From: Sclerurus mexicanus
Taxonomy: Eukaryota > Chordata > Aves > Passeriformes > Furnariidae
DNA: 64,000 nucleotides
Assembly (NCBI GenBank): GCA_013396755.1
Contig: VWZF01001852.1
Location: forward strand, 1 to 64,000
Reading direction: 5' to 3'
In this document: one piece after another, positions 12,201-27,200 of the stretch
Layout: each line of letters starts with the position of its first letter
Position numbering within the stretch: position 1 is the stretch's first letter
Program-made: the position numbers and the translations under genes
The notes under the pieces: generated by a model
What the model was told of the DNA's origin: nothing
Database searches by the model: none
The model's input: only the letters and a program-made list of their open reading frames with translations

Positions 12201-15200
12201 TACTGCACTTAATGATTCCCAGACTTAGTGAGGACAAAAACAAAACTGTGGGGTTTTTGTTTTGCATCATGTAGAAGAACATTTAACTTAAAAAGGCTTG
12301 CAGTTTTGTAATGTCCTAGGCTGTCACGAACTCTTGCCTTGTTTTTTGCACATTGAAAACAAAATAGTTTTAAGCATGCTGGAGTTACTCAGCTCTTAAC
12401 TGGGAAAATGAGCTGTATTCAGTGCCAACAGTATAAAATGTATAATTTTCATATAAAAATACTTTCAAACTACATATCTATAGAGAAGTTGAGCACTCTT
12501 GAATTTTTATGTGGTGTCTAGGAATAGGGATGCTTTGCATAAATTAGATGCTCAGATTTCAGTGCTGTCTGCATAAAGAATATACAGTAAAAAAAAAATC
12601 TGTTCTTGTCAAAAAACTGTCTGGTTTACTGCATCTGTATTGCACATCAGAGGATAGGATAGCTATGGTATGCACCCAAAGGCTGATCTTGAAGGAACCG
12701 TAGTCCAATAGATCTCATGGGAGCTGAAGTTGGACAGAAAGTTCAAAAAAATACAGTAGACCTTTGCCTCTCCATTTTTGGTGGTAAAAATAGCTTTTAG
12801 GAATCCTGTTGTGAATTGTGGAAACAGTCAGTAATGAATATTTTTGTGGTCAGTCTACAACTGAAGAATTAGCACAGAAGTGAGTAACTTCTTGAGCCAT
12901 CACAAATGAGGAATGTTTGATCAGTACAGCATGGTGCCTGCTCTGGTTATAACTCTGTCCATCTTCATTTACTTGTGTATGCAAAGACATTAATCTGTTC
13001 TTGTTTTGCTTTTCAGTATTTTAATGGCCTCCAGTGGTGCAGACCAATTTTTGTAGTATTTTGTGAAGCAAACAAAAACTATATTTTCCTTTTAAAATAC
13101 ATGCTTTAAAATGACATCCAGTGGTCTTCCTGGTGACAGTTTGCAGCACTCATTTTGACTCACAAAGTGGTTATTGCTTTAACAATTTTAGTAGAAATAG
13201 CTGCCTTTTCCATCTTTAATAATCACTTTCCTCAGATGGCTTCTTTTATTTGATTTGAAATATGTATCCCTTATAGCTATTAACCCTTAAAACATCTGTT
13301 TATTATTTGTGCACTACACTTTAATTTTTGTTTTTAAGATTGCATATGGAAGTCGTAAGTCTTGTTGCTGTATGTTATTAGCCAAGTGGAATGCAGGCAC
13401 TGACCATATGAAAGTAAATACAACAGTTTTTCAAGCTAAAAAACCCTTGCTGCACTCCATCCATGTGTTGTTTATCAGTTCATGTATTTATTTATTTAAT
13501 ATTTAGCAGTTCAGCATTCATCTTAAATTTTCAAAAGAGAAAAGCCCTCATTGGTTTTTAAACTCTTGTTGTCACTCATTGTGGTTAAGATGAAATACAG
13601 CTGCTTTTATCTCATGTTTTTTAAGTGTCTTTTGTATTTTTGGCAAAACATTTTCTTTGCTTGAGTTTATTTTCAACAATATGTAAAGCTTGATCTGCCA
13701 TGGAAAACTTTCTAGTCTCATCTGTGAGTATATCTTCAAAGAGGAAAAGCTCCACAAAATACCCACTTTTAGATCCAGACAACTAAGGGATATGATAGGA
13801 AATGCCATTATGATTTGCTTCCCACTCCCATTGTGGTTGAAATCTGTCTTATTCACAGCAGGGAAATCTTCCTGTAAATGCTGATGAGCATCATCTTTAC
13901 CACAGTACAAATGAAAAAGTAATTTCAATGACAAAGTACAGCAAAACTCTTGTCGCTAGCAGAGCACACTGTTGTTATCCCCTGTGAAACTATCTTACTG
14001 CTCTCATCACCAAATATCTCAGCAAGAATCTTCTCACCTTATCAGTACATACAGTTGTCAAAAAATTGTGAAAACTTCCCAGGGACAGCAATTAATTGTG
14101 GATGATAGCAAAAACGTACTCTAATAATCCAGTTTTGAACAGATATGCAGAAGTTACAGCCTGCTGTTTCACTTGCAAGATCTATATCATTAGAGTCTTT
14201 TCAGGACAAAAGGACCAAAATACTGTGAGAGTTTAAGATTTTTACGTGGAATTACCATATATGGGGTATTTCTTGAGAAGACTCTCCAAAGGAGAGATGT
14301 TGGGCAGACAAGATGGAAACACAGAGCTTGCGTAAGCTTTGCTGTGTTCTCATGGCATTTGGGATGTCATTTATTGTTCTTTTAATCTTCTCTTGAAGCA
14401 CAGCAGCATTGGTTTGGGTGAAAGCAGCCTGCTAACATACAAAACAACTGATCTGGCTTTCTTCAGTGGGAATGTGTTGCATAGTTTGCCTTTTTTGGAA
14501 AGGCATATATGAACTTTTGTTAAGTGCTTCCACCAAGTCATCACCAAGAACAGAGGAAACTCATTATCAGGACTCCATGACAAAAGAGTCCCCCATCCTC
14601 TCCCATGTGAACAACTTGATTCTGATGAATTCAGAAAACAATGCTCATTTCCCATCACACTAGGAAAGTGGTATTCACTTACCAATCAGTGTGCCTTGGC
14701 TTAAGGCATTGGAGATCTACTTTTAGAAATGGTGCTTGCAGGTTTATCACTAGGGAATAGATAGTTAACAGAAGTAATAGTCCTGTGTCTTGCCTCATGT
14801 GGCAAAGAGAGAGGCAGTTCTGAAATAAACATTTTAGGGATGTCAGCAGTGCCAAAGACTTTTCTAAACTTTGTCTTTAAAGGAACAGGAATAATTTCAT
14901 CAGCTGTGTGCAAACTGGGTGTTTGAGATCAATACACACTGTTCTGAGCTGCTGCTGGCTGGATGGGAGAACTCTCTTCTTGTAAGAAGATGGAAAGACA
15001 GAACAAATAAAATAGGAATAGAATTCCTGCCTCACCTCTCTCTGTTCTGTCACTCAAGTAAAATTTAGTTCTGCTTAGCATTGTGTAGAGAACATTTATC
15101 AATATCTTACAGTTTCTTGGTGGACTTTTTGTAATAAGTGATAGAACTCAAAAGCTTGTTTATTCATTATTATGTGATTGAAGTAAAGCTTACTTTGTTT

Positions 15201-18200
15201 CTTAAAGAGAATCACAGAATCATAGAATGGTTTGGGTTGGAAGAGACCTTACAGATTATCTAGTTCCAGCCCCACATTAGACCAAATCTCTCAGAGCTCT
15301 ATCCAGCCTAGTCTTGGACACTTCCAGGGATGGGGCAGCCACAACTTCTTCGGTGCCTCACCACCCTCACAGGGAAGAATTTTTTCCTAATACCTGATCT
15401 TAACACACTCTCTTGCAGGACATGTATTCATGTATTTTTTCTAACAGTAAATTTGTTAACTCAAGGTCTGATATCCTGGAGCTGCCTGAAGAAAGTTAAT
15501 TTCCTCTATTGCAGTTGTTCAGTGTATCTCTAAAAATGGAACTGAGTACGATTTTGTTCTAGTGTTTCTCTCTACATGTGTAATTCACCAGTATTTAGGC
15601 TGGGCTAATTTGGCTTAACTCTGCAGACCATCAAGTTAGATCAACTTAAATATCTGCAAACACTATTTAGGCTTTTATTTCATTTAACCTAAATTGGTTA
15701 AGCATTAAGTGAAATTAGATTAAACTTTATACATTTGCTTTTTTACTCACTTAATGTCTGAAGACCTAAGTCAATCTCACTTTCTGTAAGTTTTTCAGAC
15801 CTCTAAAGGAGAGGAGACAATTCTCAAATTAAATGTAGATGGGAAACTAACAACGTAATACTTGCATGTATAAAGTCTTTCATTGCAGTTAGTTATCTCA
15901 CTGGGCTGGTCCTGTGGTCATGTCCTGCTTTAAAGATATTCTATGTTCATAATTTTACATACTTCCCACTTTGCCCAGTGATGTAATTTATTCTGTTACT
16001 TCATAGTCTCTATTCTTTGAATGCTGTTGTGTTTGGTAAAAAGAAAAGAAGTTAAAAATGAAAACACTTGCCCCCGTGACCTCCCAGCCGAAATTCTGTA
16101 AAGTCCATACTGATGAATATAGATTTTCTTAGCTATATATCATGTTGCTCTTCTTTGATAGTGATACGGTATTTTTGGGCATGAGGAAGGCAGCCTTACA
16201 GGGCTGCTTTGGCTGTGTCCTCTGGAAAGCTGTTCTATTTATGGTACATGATTACATTTTCACCAATTAAATGGAATAAGTATTTACTGCTGCAATGAAA
16301 GTTTTACATATGTATGTTGAATAAATAAAACACTGTGAGTATGTAACATGTAAATAGTGATGGCTCTTCTTCCAAAGTGTCTTTATGTACTCCACCCTGG
16401 GAGATGTGGTTCCAAAACATGCCCTCAAGTGCTAAGGTGCATGTGGCTTCACAAGGTGTGTGCAGCTCGTCTGAATGGCTTTGTGGATCAGATGACTCTT
16501 GTCATTACAGCTGAATTCCTAAGGTCTCTAGTAATGCCTAAGCAAACAGAACACAAAACAACTTCTGTTTAAACAGTGCTCCAGTTGAGTAGAAGAGTAA
16601 TTTATGCTTTCTTTTGTAGTTGTGAGTGATGATTTTTAATACAGTGTTCTTAACAAAGAATATAGTAATTCTGTTTATAATTCTTGTTATATTAGAGTAT
16701 CCTGAATGCTCTGCCTTTCTTTACTAATTTCCAAGTCCCAGGACTCTGGCATGGACTTGGTGAATTGCTTTTAAATGCTGTTTAACTCTCAACTTTTCTG
16801 TCTTCAAATTACTGTTGTGTTGAGGATTTGATAGGCTAAAAGTTCACTGTGCTGTGCATCAAGAAACACAGAGGTTAGGGAGAGAGCTACTATTACTTGA
16901 AAAAGAAAAAACCATTTAACTTATTCCAAGTGAGTTAACATTTTTATGTGTGTAACAAAACAGCTTTTTCTTGGTTTTGCTGTCAGAAATAGTAGGAATG
17001 AATTTTCCTTTAACGTAAAACAAGTGAGCAGTTGGTTGTTGTCAGGTGTATTAAAGAGGAATAGTGCTTGCATTTTGGGGGAATTCAGTAATTTCTAGGA
17101 AATAGTTAAGAAGAATGTTCTTTCATTAACTGTGTGTTGCACTGATTTTGAGCAGTCTACCTTATACCTGGGAAGAATTCCAGTTGCATTTGATGGTACT
17201 GAACAAGAAGGTAGAGCACAGAAATAATGAGACAGTCAGGATTCTTCTAAACTTCCACATTCTGTGGCCTTTACTAGATTCTCAGGAAATGGAAAGACCT
17301 TGAAGAGACAGGTGCTTTTCCTTAGTACATGTGTCATTCTCATCAGTGTGTCAGTTTGAGCTAAGCAAGTCTTTTCCCTTGAAAACTGAAATACATACTG
17401 AAACTTACAGTGGTTCAGTGCTTTATTTCTGCAGTTGATCACACTTTTGTTGCCAAGTGAAGGCCTAAAATATACCAACATGCACATTTGCTGCAAATCT
17501 ATATCCACACTGCCTGAGTGATGAACACTATATTAATACTCGTGGAGAGGATGTGGAGGTACTTTAAGTGAGTCTTTGTGCAGCTCAAGCAAAATGAGGC
17601 TTGGTTTTCAGTTTGCTCTTCCAGAGGAGTTCTTGGTATTTTTAACTCAAACATAAGAATGACCTTGGAATTGAATCACTTTCAGTGTTAGGTAAGAAGC
17701 TAATTTCTTTATTTCCCTTTCTACAGACAGAAGGTACAAGCTAGAAAATAATCAAGTTTGTCATCCAATAGGACAGAAAGCAGAGACAACTGAAAGTGAC
17801 ACAAAAATAACGAAGTAGAAAATAAAGTTTATTTTATTACTCTGAAGTTGAATATTTGGCTCTGGAAAGGACCTAATGAAGCATCGAGTCCTATATCCTG
17901 GTGCTACTGGCAGTCACTTCATATAGTTCTTGTCATGAATGTGTTGCCTCTTCATGACAGATTGTAAGGAGGACTCTGTATGGGATCACTCATCTACATT
18001 CTAAGGAAAGGCCTTTTCTGATGCATCCAGGTGTTGTGTTTGTCTTTTTCGTGTTTTGTGTTAGTTCACTATCTTCTTGGAAATGAATATATTATTTAAT
18101 TCTATTATATTTCTGTTATTCCAGTATTGTTTATTGGTTTCTTTCTCTATGATACAGTCTTATACTGAAAAGTGCTTCCAACTTTGGGTGTTGACATTAG

Positions 18201-21200
18201 AGAAACCATGAAGGACTGTCCTTTGAGAGTTTTTTCCGACTTGTGTTCAACCTAAAATCTCACCTTAAACATTAGACCGATACTCTAAATTGCCAACTTA
18301 AGTAATCAAATAGTTTGGTTTTAGTCTCTCACTACCACACTCAAATATCTTTGACATGTATCCTTCATTAATGCTGCTTTCTTTTTCTTTTTTCATTTTA
18401 TTTTTGAAAGTAGATGAATGGTAAAAAACCTTCTATTTTTACTTTGCAATTTCTATTCCTTTTGACAGGTCTACATAGTTTATCTCTTGATGTTATTTTA
18501 CTTTTATGTTTTCTAACTTCACAGGCTGGTTTTCTTTTCCACTCATCTCATATCTTTCTTGCACACTCCATGCTTAATCATGCATCTTTCTGAGGGGGAT
18601 GAGGCAGAGGTTATCAACTAATTATCACTGGAATATTTTCAAGAATATTTTCCTTCAGAGCAACATCCCAGTTTGATGTCTGTACTTTAAACTTGAATGT
18701 GGATTTTAAGTTTGTAAGCTCTAATTTGGTTCTGTTTGCTTTCATGACTGATGCCTTTAATTTTTCAAGCCTTTTCCATTTGCAGTTAATGACTTTTTCT
18801 TTGGGATCCCGAGGTTTTTTTCTCCCCAGTGCCAGTGATGGTAGGAGTGTCAGATGTAGAAAATGCAGGATGCCATTAGGCAGGAAGATAAAGGCATGGA
18901 GAGAGTAGAAAAAGAATGCACAGCAGTGGGCAAGGAATGGAAAAGAAGGGAAAGGACTAAACTGTGATGTGGCTTGAGAGATAAAGGAGAAATGAGGAAG
19001 AATGAATGGTTTTCTGCCAGTTCAGTGAACTAAGCTAAGAGTTACTAGTACACACAGTAACTGCTGGGACTGTTTCAAGGAGAGGGGCTCAGGGTGGTGG
19101 AATTCTCCAAGAGTTAGGCTCAACCAACACTTGTAACCTTTGGTGTAAGTGATGGCCTACAACTTGTAAGCTGCCACAGGAAGAGTGAGCTTTGCAGTGC
19201 TTTTGGGAACAGTAGTGTTTGTATCAGTGGAAGTAGCACTGGAGAAGGATTGGCAAGTGAACAGAGGTGGTTTCAGAGGGTGTGGGGGGAAATAACCTGA
19301 TGGATGAAATTGTTGTGTTTTCTGGTCAAGTAACAAGAGTGATATAAGCCTGGGTGGAAGGAAGAGGTTTGGACAGTTCTTATATAGGAGGACAACCTAT
19401 AAGAGGACAACCAAGATGATCAGAGGGATGGAGTACCTCTCCTATGAGGAAAGGCTGAAAGAATTGGGATTGTTCAGCCTGGAGAAGTGAAGGCTTTGGG
19501 ATGACCTAAGTGTGGCTTTCCAGTACCTAAAAGGAGTCTGCTAGAAAGATGAAGAAAAACTATTTACAAGGGCCTGTAGTGGAGGACAAGGGAAAATGGA
19601 TTCAGACTGAAAGAGGGTGAGTTTGGATTAGATACTAGAAGGAAATTATTTATTGTGAGGGTGGTGAGGCCCCGGCACAGGTTGCGCAGAGAAGCTGAGG
19701 ATGCCCCATCGCTGGAAGTGTTCAAGGGCAGGTTGGATGGGGCTTTGAGCAACGTGGGATAGTGGAAGGTGTCCCTGCCCATGGAGGGGGGATTGGAACG
19801 AAATGAGCTTTAAGGTCCCTTCCAACCCAAACTATTCTATGTTTTGGTGATTTTTGTAAAATGATACAAGCACAGCAGTAAGGCCTGAAGAGCATTGAGG
19901 TAACAGACCAATGTTTCTAAACACAGTAAATGTTACATGTAGAAACCATCTACTTAAATGTAACAAATATATATTTGTGACTAATTGAATGTCATGCTAA
20001 TTTTTAAAACAAGACACTTTGGCTTTGTATTATGGTGTGATACCAACTAACTTTCTCACTTTTTGCCTGTTTCACCTCCAGGAGATGCTCTAGTTGCTGT
20101 AAATGATGTCGATGTGAATTCTGAAAATATAGAAAGGGTTTTGTCTTGCATTCCAGGTCCTATGCAGGTACAGTAGTTGAACATTTATTCCCAATGTCCT
20201 CCATTACAAAGTTAATACTGTCTCTAGCCTTTTTTTTCCTGAGGAGACAGAACATAGGGCTGGAGATGTGCAGTCTAGCACAAGCATGCATGAAGCAAGA
20301 TATTGATGTCTAGCTTAAGAATAAATATGTCGGCAGAATAGTAGTGGGGGCTTTTTGTCAATTACTGTTCTTAAAATAGTAATAATTGCGCTGGAAATAC
20401 TTTTTATAAAACAAGATTTACAAGAGAATAAAAACAAGCCTGAATTAACAAGTAGTGCTATTAAAAATATTTAAGAGCATTGAAATGGAGAAATTGATAC
20501 TGCTTTAATATTTATATTTAAGAAATTCTTGGAGGTTTAATAGCTTTTAGATTAGATACTTTTAAGATCTTTAAAAACTTAACAGTGATGAAAATTGATA
20601 GAAGCCAGTAATAAAAGTTAATAGAAAAAAAAATCCAAAACCTTGACGTGATGAATAATGTTTATTCCCCCCAAATCTACTGCATATCTTTTCTTCTAGC
20701 TGAATAATAATTTTGAAACTATAATGAAGAATTAAATAACTAATAAAAAATTAGATAGCTATTTCAGAACTAAACTAGGAGAGTTGAGACTTATCTAGGA
20801 TGTTGATAGCATAAAATTTAGTATTTTGAATTATTCTGCTTAAATCTACTTCCTGGTGGACAAGAAGACAAGATAAAAGTTGCAATTTACAGATATGAAA
20901 AGGAGCAGTTTAAAAATTGTAGTGTCTCTTGGTAGTTTTTCTTCAGATTGATTATATGAAGTGATGATAATAGTAGAAATGTTTTACAGTCAAGAGACAA
21001 GAAGTGGAAATTTTAGGTTTTCTTAAATATGCCTCTGTTTGCAACTTATGTAGTGCAAGTGCTTGTGGAAGTACATCTGTTAACTGCAGTGAGACTGAGT
21101 ACTGGCATGTCAGTTCAGGAAGTTTTCTAAGATATTTGATAGTATGAAGCTACCAGAGTTGTGGTCAGGTATTGGCAGAGCTCCACAGGAGAAAAACCTT

Positions 21201-24200
21201 GTCTTTTCTGTCTTTGACCAAATAGGGAGTTGGTGTAACTGCTATTAAATACAGAATGATGAAAAAGCAGAGATTATATAGTTTATGTAATGGTATCCTT
21301 GCTAGATTAGATTATACGTATTACTTGCTGGTAAAATGCAGTCCAGCCCTTTATAGAGTAGTCACTTCTAATGCAACGTTAATGTTTACATTATCAGTAA
21401 ATCTATCAAGTAGTCCGCAATTACTTGAAATGTGTAACAGCTTGTCATGTTGGCTTTCCAAACCCTTTTATTAAAGTGCAATTATTCTTTTTTACTGTGA
21501 AGTTTGAGTCAAGCCAGAAGAGTGATTGCTGGAATAGACCAGAAGAGATTTAAATACAGAGTACTGAGGTTTTTTTGCAGTGTGGAACAATGTGTTCATG
21601 CTGCTAAAGAAACAGAGGGTTGTTGTATCTGAGATTTTGCAATACAGGCAAAATTGTTAATGTATTCTCATTCATCTTACGTTGCAAAATATCAAATGAG
21701 ATGAACTTTAAAGCCTTTTTACTTACATACAAGTTATTTCCATAAGTGAAGTCCCTGCTCTTCTGGATTCAGTGTTAAAAATTGCTGGAATTCATTTTAG
21801 AAACTTAACTGCTTGGATTTTCTCAGTTCCAGCATGTGACATAACATTACTCATTATTATATTTTCAGAATTTTGTTTTCCTTGTCTCAGTTTAGGCAAC
21901 TAAATCTAGGCACATAAGGGCCAGTTTAGTGTATTTATTGAGCAGCAGATGTCCAAATGCTACATCAGTCCTTTTTTTTTTCTGTTTCTGTAATCAAAAT
22001 AGCTGTTTTTTCCTTGCACCACAAGACAGAGAAGACAGAACAGGAAGGGCAAGATACGCTAAAAGAATATACTCTTCCTTATTCTGATATTCAGAGGTTG
22101 GCAAATCATTTTACTCAAAACTTTCTAAAAATATTCAGCTTGAGGCAGACATTCAGAATCAAAAATTTCAGGCTGAAATTTTGAGTTACAGTTGTGCAAA
22201 TGGTAAGCACATGGAAAACAGTGACTTAAAACAGGAAATGGCAGGCAGGCCATGCCACCAGTGCTTTCTGTAATAAAATCCGTATTCTCAGCCATACACT
22301 TTCCTGCAGATGAACAGAAATCATGCCTTTCTGGGGCAGACCAGTGGTATAGCAGCTACATCTTCTCTTTCTACACTGACAAATGTGTAAGAGTATTAAG
22401 AAACAAATCAAATACACAGTGACCTTCCAATCATTATTTTCCAGCAGTTAATAGTTAGGGGCTTGTTGGATTGCTTACAGGTTTGCACATTCTCTTTTGT
22501 TAATCTAGTTCTTAAAATGCCTTCGACCTCCACAGCATCCTGTAGCAGTGATTAATTTAACTGATTTGTGTTATGTTCTTCACTGTTGGCTTTCAAATTG
22601 CCATCTAATTAAATGCATTTCGTATCCCCTTGTTTCTGTGTGATGAGAAAAAGTTAACTGCCCATGTTTTACTCTTCATATCATTGCATGGCTTTGGAGA
22701 ACTCTGTCATTTTCCACTTTGGTCACATATTTCCTAAGCAGAAAATTCCCATCCACATTCTTCACAGTTTGCTGTTCCTGCCACCTTCATCATTTTCTTT
22801 TTGCTGTTTGATTATATTCTTTTTGAGAACTGTTCTAAGTATTCAGAATGTGAGCATGATATGTAGAGTGGATACTAATGTTTTCTGCGTTTTTTTCCAT
22901 TCTTCATGTCATTTCCTTTTCTGTTTTCTGCTGTGCATTGATCTGATTTTCTTTAGAAGAAATGGAATCAAAGCTGTGGAAGGTTTCATAGTAGGTAATT
23001 ATAAAAGGGAATGTCAATAGTCATATTTAATCAGGTCCTGTGCACTGCTCAGGGTGAAGATTCATTTCTCCTCTACAAAAAAACAAATCGAATTTTAGGG
23101 TATGTAGAAATGCAGTTTTTTGGTCCTTTTCTATTCCAGTGATGGGGGAGGCAGCATGGATGCATACAAGAGGAGGGATAGTTAAAGTTCTGTTCAGCCC
23201 AGGTTTTTTTTAGCTCTTCCCTAGAGGACTGTATGGTTGTTTCTCTAAGACAAGACAGTTTGGTTTTTTAAAACCTGAGAGACCAGAAGATAGACTGCAG
23301 CATGAATTACATCTGTGCATCATTAGTGTAGAGACTGTAGCCTAAATGTCATGTATAAGTGTCCACAGACAAGATGTAGTAGAAGTTAAGAGAAATAACT
23401 ATTGAGCCTTGAGGAAATGTGCAAAAAGTTAAACAGGGTATGAGGAAAATGCTCTGAAATATATGCAGATATAGTGACAGAGAAAGAGAACCGAGTCACA
23501 GAATGCTGGAGAAGAAAACATGCACCTCTGAAACTGAACTATCAAGTTATTGGGTCTTAAAAGGCAACTGCTTCTTAGTTGAATGGTTCTGCTCCTCAAG
23601 CCCTGTTAACGTTCAGTGTAAGGAATTAAAACTGCAAGGGTTGAGTTACTGTCAGAAACGACGGGTAGCACAGGGCAGGAGAGCAGGACTGAGGGCAGTG
23701 CTGTTCCAGGGAACAGAAAGAGAAAAGTGAAAAAAGCTGATAGCAGCCAAAATAGGAGAGGAAAAGAGTCGTGAGAAGTGGAGTAGAATGGGAAGGCGGC
23801 AGCCAGTGATATAAATCTTGCAGCTGTAAGAATTGATGATGACACTTCTCTCCAAGCGCGTTTGGCAGGCAGAGGGTGTTTTAAAGCATCATTATTTCTT
23901 GCTGGCACTCCTCTCTTGAAGTATATACATACACATACACAATTATAAAAATGATTTCCATTTAAACGTATAAATTACTTCTGCTTGGCCTCTCAAATTT
24001 ATCACAACTGGGAAAATACAAACCTTTTTTGTTGCATCAATCCTTAGACTAAACTGTCACTGACTTAGCAGAGAAGCAGGATTTGGTGTGATGTGTTATG
24101 TTCAGAACTTCCCAGTCATATTACAGGTATTTCAAGGCAGACAAACAATCTTGAGTAAAAACATGAAAGGGGAAACTGAGAGCATGCCTATTTAGTCCAA

Positions 24201-27200
24201 ATATATCTTCAGTCACTTTGAACACTGATAAAAATGTAAGGTATTATCCAAGAAAATAAATCAGTTTTTTCTCCTTGGAAATTACAATTTTATGCTCAGT
24301 TGGGAGCTAAATGTTTCTCACATCTCCTTCTTTCATACTTAGGATAAAGTTTTCATTCACAAAAAACCAAAAAAAATTCTCTTTCATCACTGCTGGAACA
24401 ATTAACAAACATAATTTTTGTAAGGCAGTGCTCATAAAAAGTAGATCTATAAAGAAAATTATGAAAAATGATTATGTGTTGCTGATGAGTCAGGAAATAT
24501 GTGTTTATTCTAAAATTCCTGGTTTTTTAGTTTATTTGGGAAATAACAAAAAATACCATTTAATTCTTTGGCAAAGTAACCTTGATCATCTAAACTTTTA
24601 AGTTGTTATTTAAGAGAGAATGCTCTGTGCTTTGATTTCTTTTTCTTCTAAAGACAGCACAGCAAGGGATGTAAACAATTTTTATGCTTCTTGGTAGTTG
24701 TATAAATTGTTAAATACAGCAAGAAACTCTTTTGTTTGCTGATTTTACAGTTAAAAAGAGAAAACACAGTGAAAATGAAAGATTGAAAAAGTTGCTACTG
24801 TTACAATTTACAGATGTTTGCCGTCTAATGTAAATTTAAACTGATTTTCCTGTGCACTCAAAATGGCAAAGAAAGAGCCTTCAGGATATATACTTAGGGA
24901 AGTTCTGATATTTTGAAAGAAGTAAAATATTGTGTGTTTTTCAAAGATAGAGTAATATAGGCTTTGTATTCAAACAAACCCAGAGCAGTAAGTATATTTT
25001 TTCATTTTCAAAACCATAAGAATTAACCATGAAAACACAGCAAACCACATGCTTACTCATATGGTTCATGGCTGGCTTTGTCTTTTGTAATAGGGGGTTA
25101 TGTAATGCTGAGTGTATAACTGGTTTTCTTGAAACAGCAAGAATTTCTGTGTGCTTACATCTTCCTCAGTAAAGCTGAGAAAACTGAATCTCTTAAAGGA
25201 TTCTAACTGCATCTCTTTTGTCTGATATTGGGACGTAATTGTAAGTACAGCCTCGTTTTCACAATAATTAACTATCTTAATAGGTTAAACTTACATTTGA
25301 AACATCAGTATTTGAGCCTGGAGGAACTTCTCAGCAAAGGAACAAACAGGCACAGTCAAGTATGAACAATCTGGTTCGGCTCCTGTGGGGAGAAGACAGT
25401 ATGGACCTTCAGCAGGCTGTACAGGACATGCCTCATATTGTCATGTTCCTCACGCTGAAACTGGATTCTGAAACATCCAAGGATGAGGTATGTGGCTAAC
25501 TGAAAAAATCTGAAGTGAAGGGTGACAATGACAACTGCAACTGCTGTGACATTTGATGTTAAATAAATAAAGAGATAAATAATCATGCTAAGCATTTTGA
25601 GTAGTGAGACACCTGCAAAAATGTCCCATTTTGGGCAGAAATAAGGCCTGAAATTCCAGAGGGAGAAAAAATAGCATCAGTGCTGACAAGCTCTAACTGG
25701 ACTCGAACTCAGCTGAGGTCAGCATGTGAGGTCAGCCAGAGGTGTAACTGCAAAGCCCAGGTACCTTCATCAGTGCTGTGGTGTCTCTCAGATGCTCCAC
25801 GGGATGTTTTCAGCGCTTCTCCAGCTTGAACTATGGAATCTGCCGAGCCAAAAATATTTCCCCCAGCAGGAGCTGCTGGCAGCCTGCATTCATCATCTGG
25901 CAGGCTCCTCCTGTTTTGAAATAATAATGTGCTTTCTCTTAGAGGACTATGGCCTGTCTGCTGGTTACAATCAGCCGCTGATTCTTGCTTGGGGCAGGGT
26001 TTTAGAGCTACTGAAGTACTTTCTCTTTGTCCTGTAAAGCTTTCTTTAACATCTCTTTCTGCTCAGAAAAATTTTGCCACTGTACATGTGAGCCATTGTA
26101 AGTCTGTGTAAATAATGTCCATGATGTAGCCATAGCTACAAATACTCCTCTCAATGCAGGGACACAGAGCAGTGGCGGGCAGGGCTGAGTTTGGCCTCTT
26201 GGCTGATCTGAAAATGACAAATGGACAAAGTAGACTTTTTAGGGACAGACATTTGGAAAAACACTCTTCTCCCCTTGTGTGAATTCTCAAATTGAGCGTT
26301 GTTGCCCTGGTGATCTTATATTATCTGTGATGAGGAGACCTCAGATGAAGCACAAGTTTTGCCAGTCCTCAGGGACTGGGATGGCAGGACAGTGATGGAG
26401 GGGGGAGCAGAAGAAAAACATTTTGCTTTCTGTTGCCTGGAATTTATCCTTAGAGTCACTCAGTGCTCCATTCCTTCTCTGACAAATCTTTGCTTTCTTT
26501 TAGACTATGTTTCAACTGGTTCAAGTTCTCTTGGTGATGTGTGATAGAGAAAAAGTGTTACAGCTATACATACTGGAGTTTAATTTTATTTTCTAGAGAC
26601 AGGGCTAGGGAGGAGAACCCTAGAAAATTATATGCTACAATATCATGTAAGAAATGTGAAGTTTGCAGAGTCAAATGGATGACAACTCAGAAATTACAGA
26701 TTTATATCTACTTGTGCAACTTTAAGTCAGCCCTTTAGTATGTACACAGTGTTATTGTCTTAATTATTATATTTTTTTCTGAAAGATAGGCCTGTCTTGT
26801 GCAGAGGACAGGAGGGACAGATGAGTGGATATGATTAAAACTTATTAGTCAGACATAAATCCAGTACTTCATAACTCTGAAGTACTTGATTTGCAAGATA
26901 AATCATGCTCTTAACATAATTTTAAGGTAGTGTATGGTCCATTGCTTGTTAGGCAAGATACTACAGTTATGCTTTAGTTTGTAGTTCTTCCCAAACTCAT
27001 GTAAGAGTTTACAGTTTTTCATGTGGGGTACCTTCAACAGAAATAAGTTTATACAAAAGTCTCTTATCAATGTTCTTTTTTTTTTTAAATAGTGTAGCAC
27101 TTAGGCAATCCCATTCCAGGCTCTTTTTCCTGCTCAGACTGCTTCCATTAAAACATAAAATACCACTGGTTTTCTTCTTTAGTGTTTCCTTTTAATAAAA

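Larger units (their letters stand above)
10293..20081 (+). other. INTU: INTU intron 2
   Basis: The longest INTU intron, 9.8 kb and AT-rich. It holds a GC-rich LTR-like block with a 12-bp tandem repeat (about 10414-10710) and two CR1 copies in opposite orientations (15208-15410 minus, 19375-19848 plus). I see no further exon or RNA gene. Confidence 0.85.
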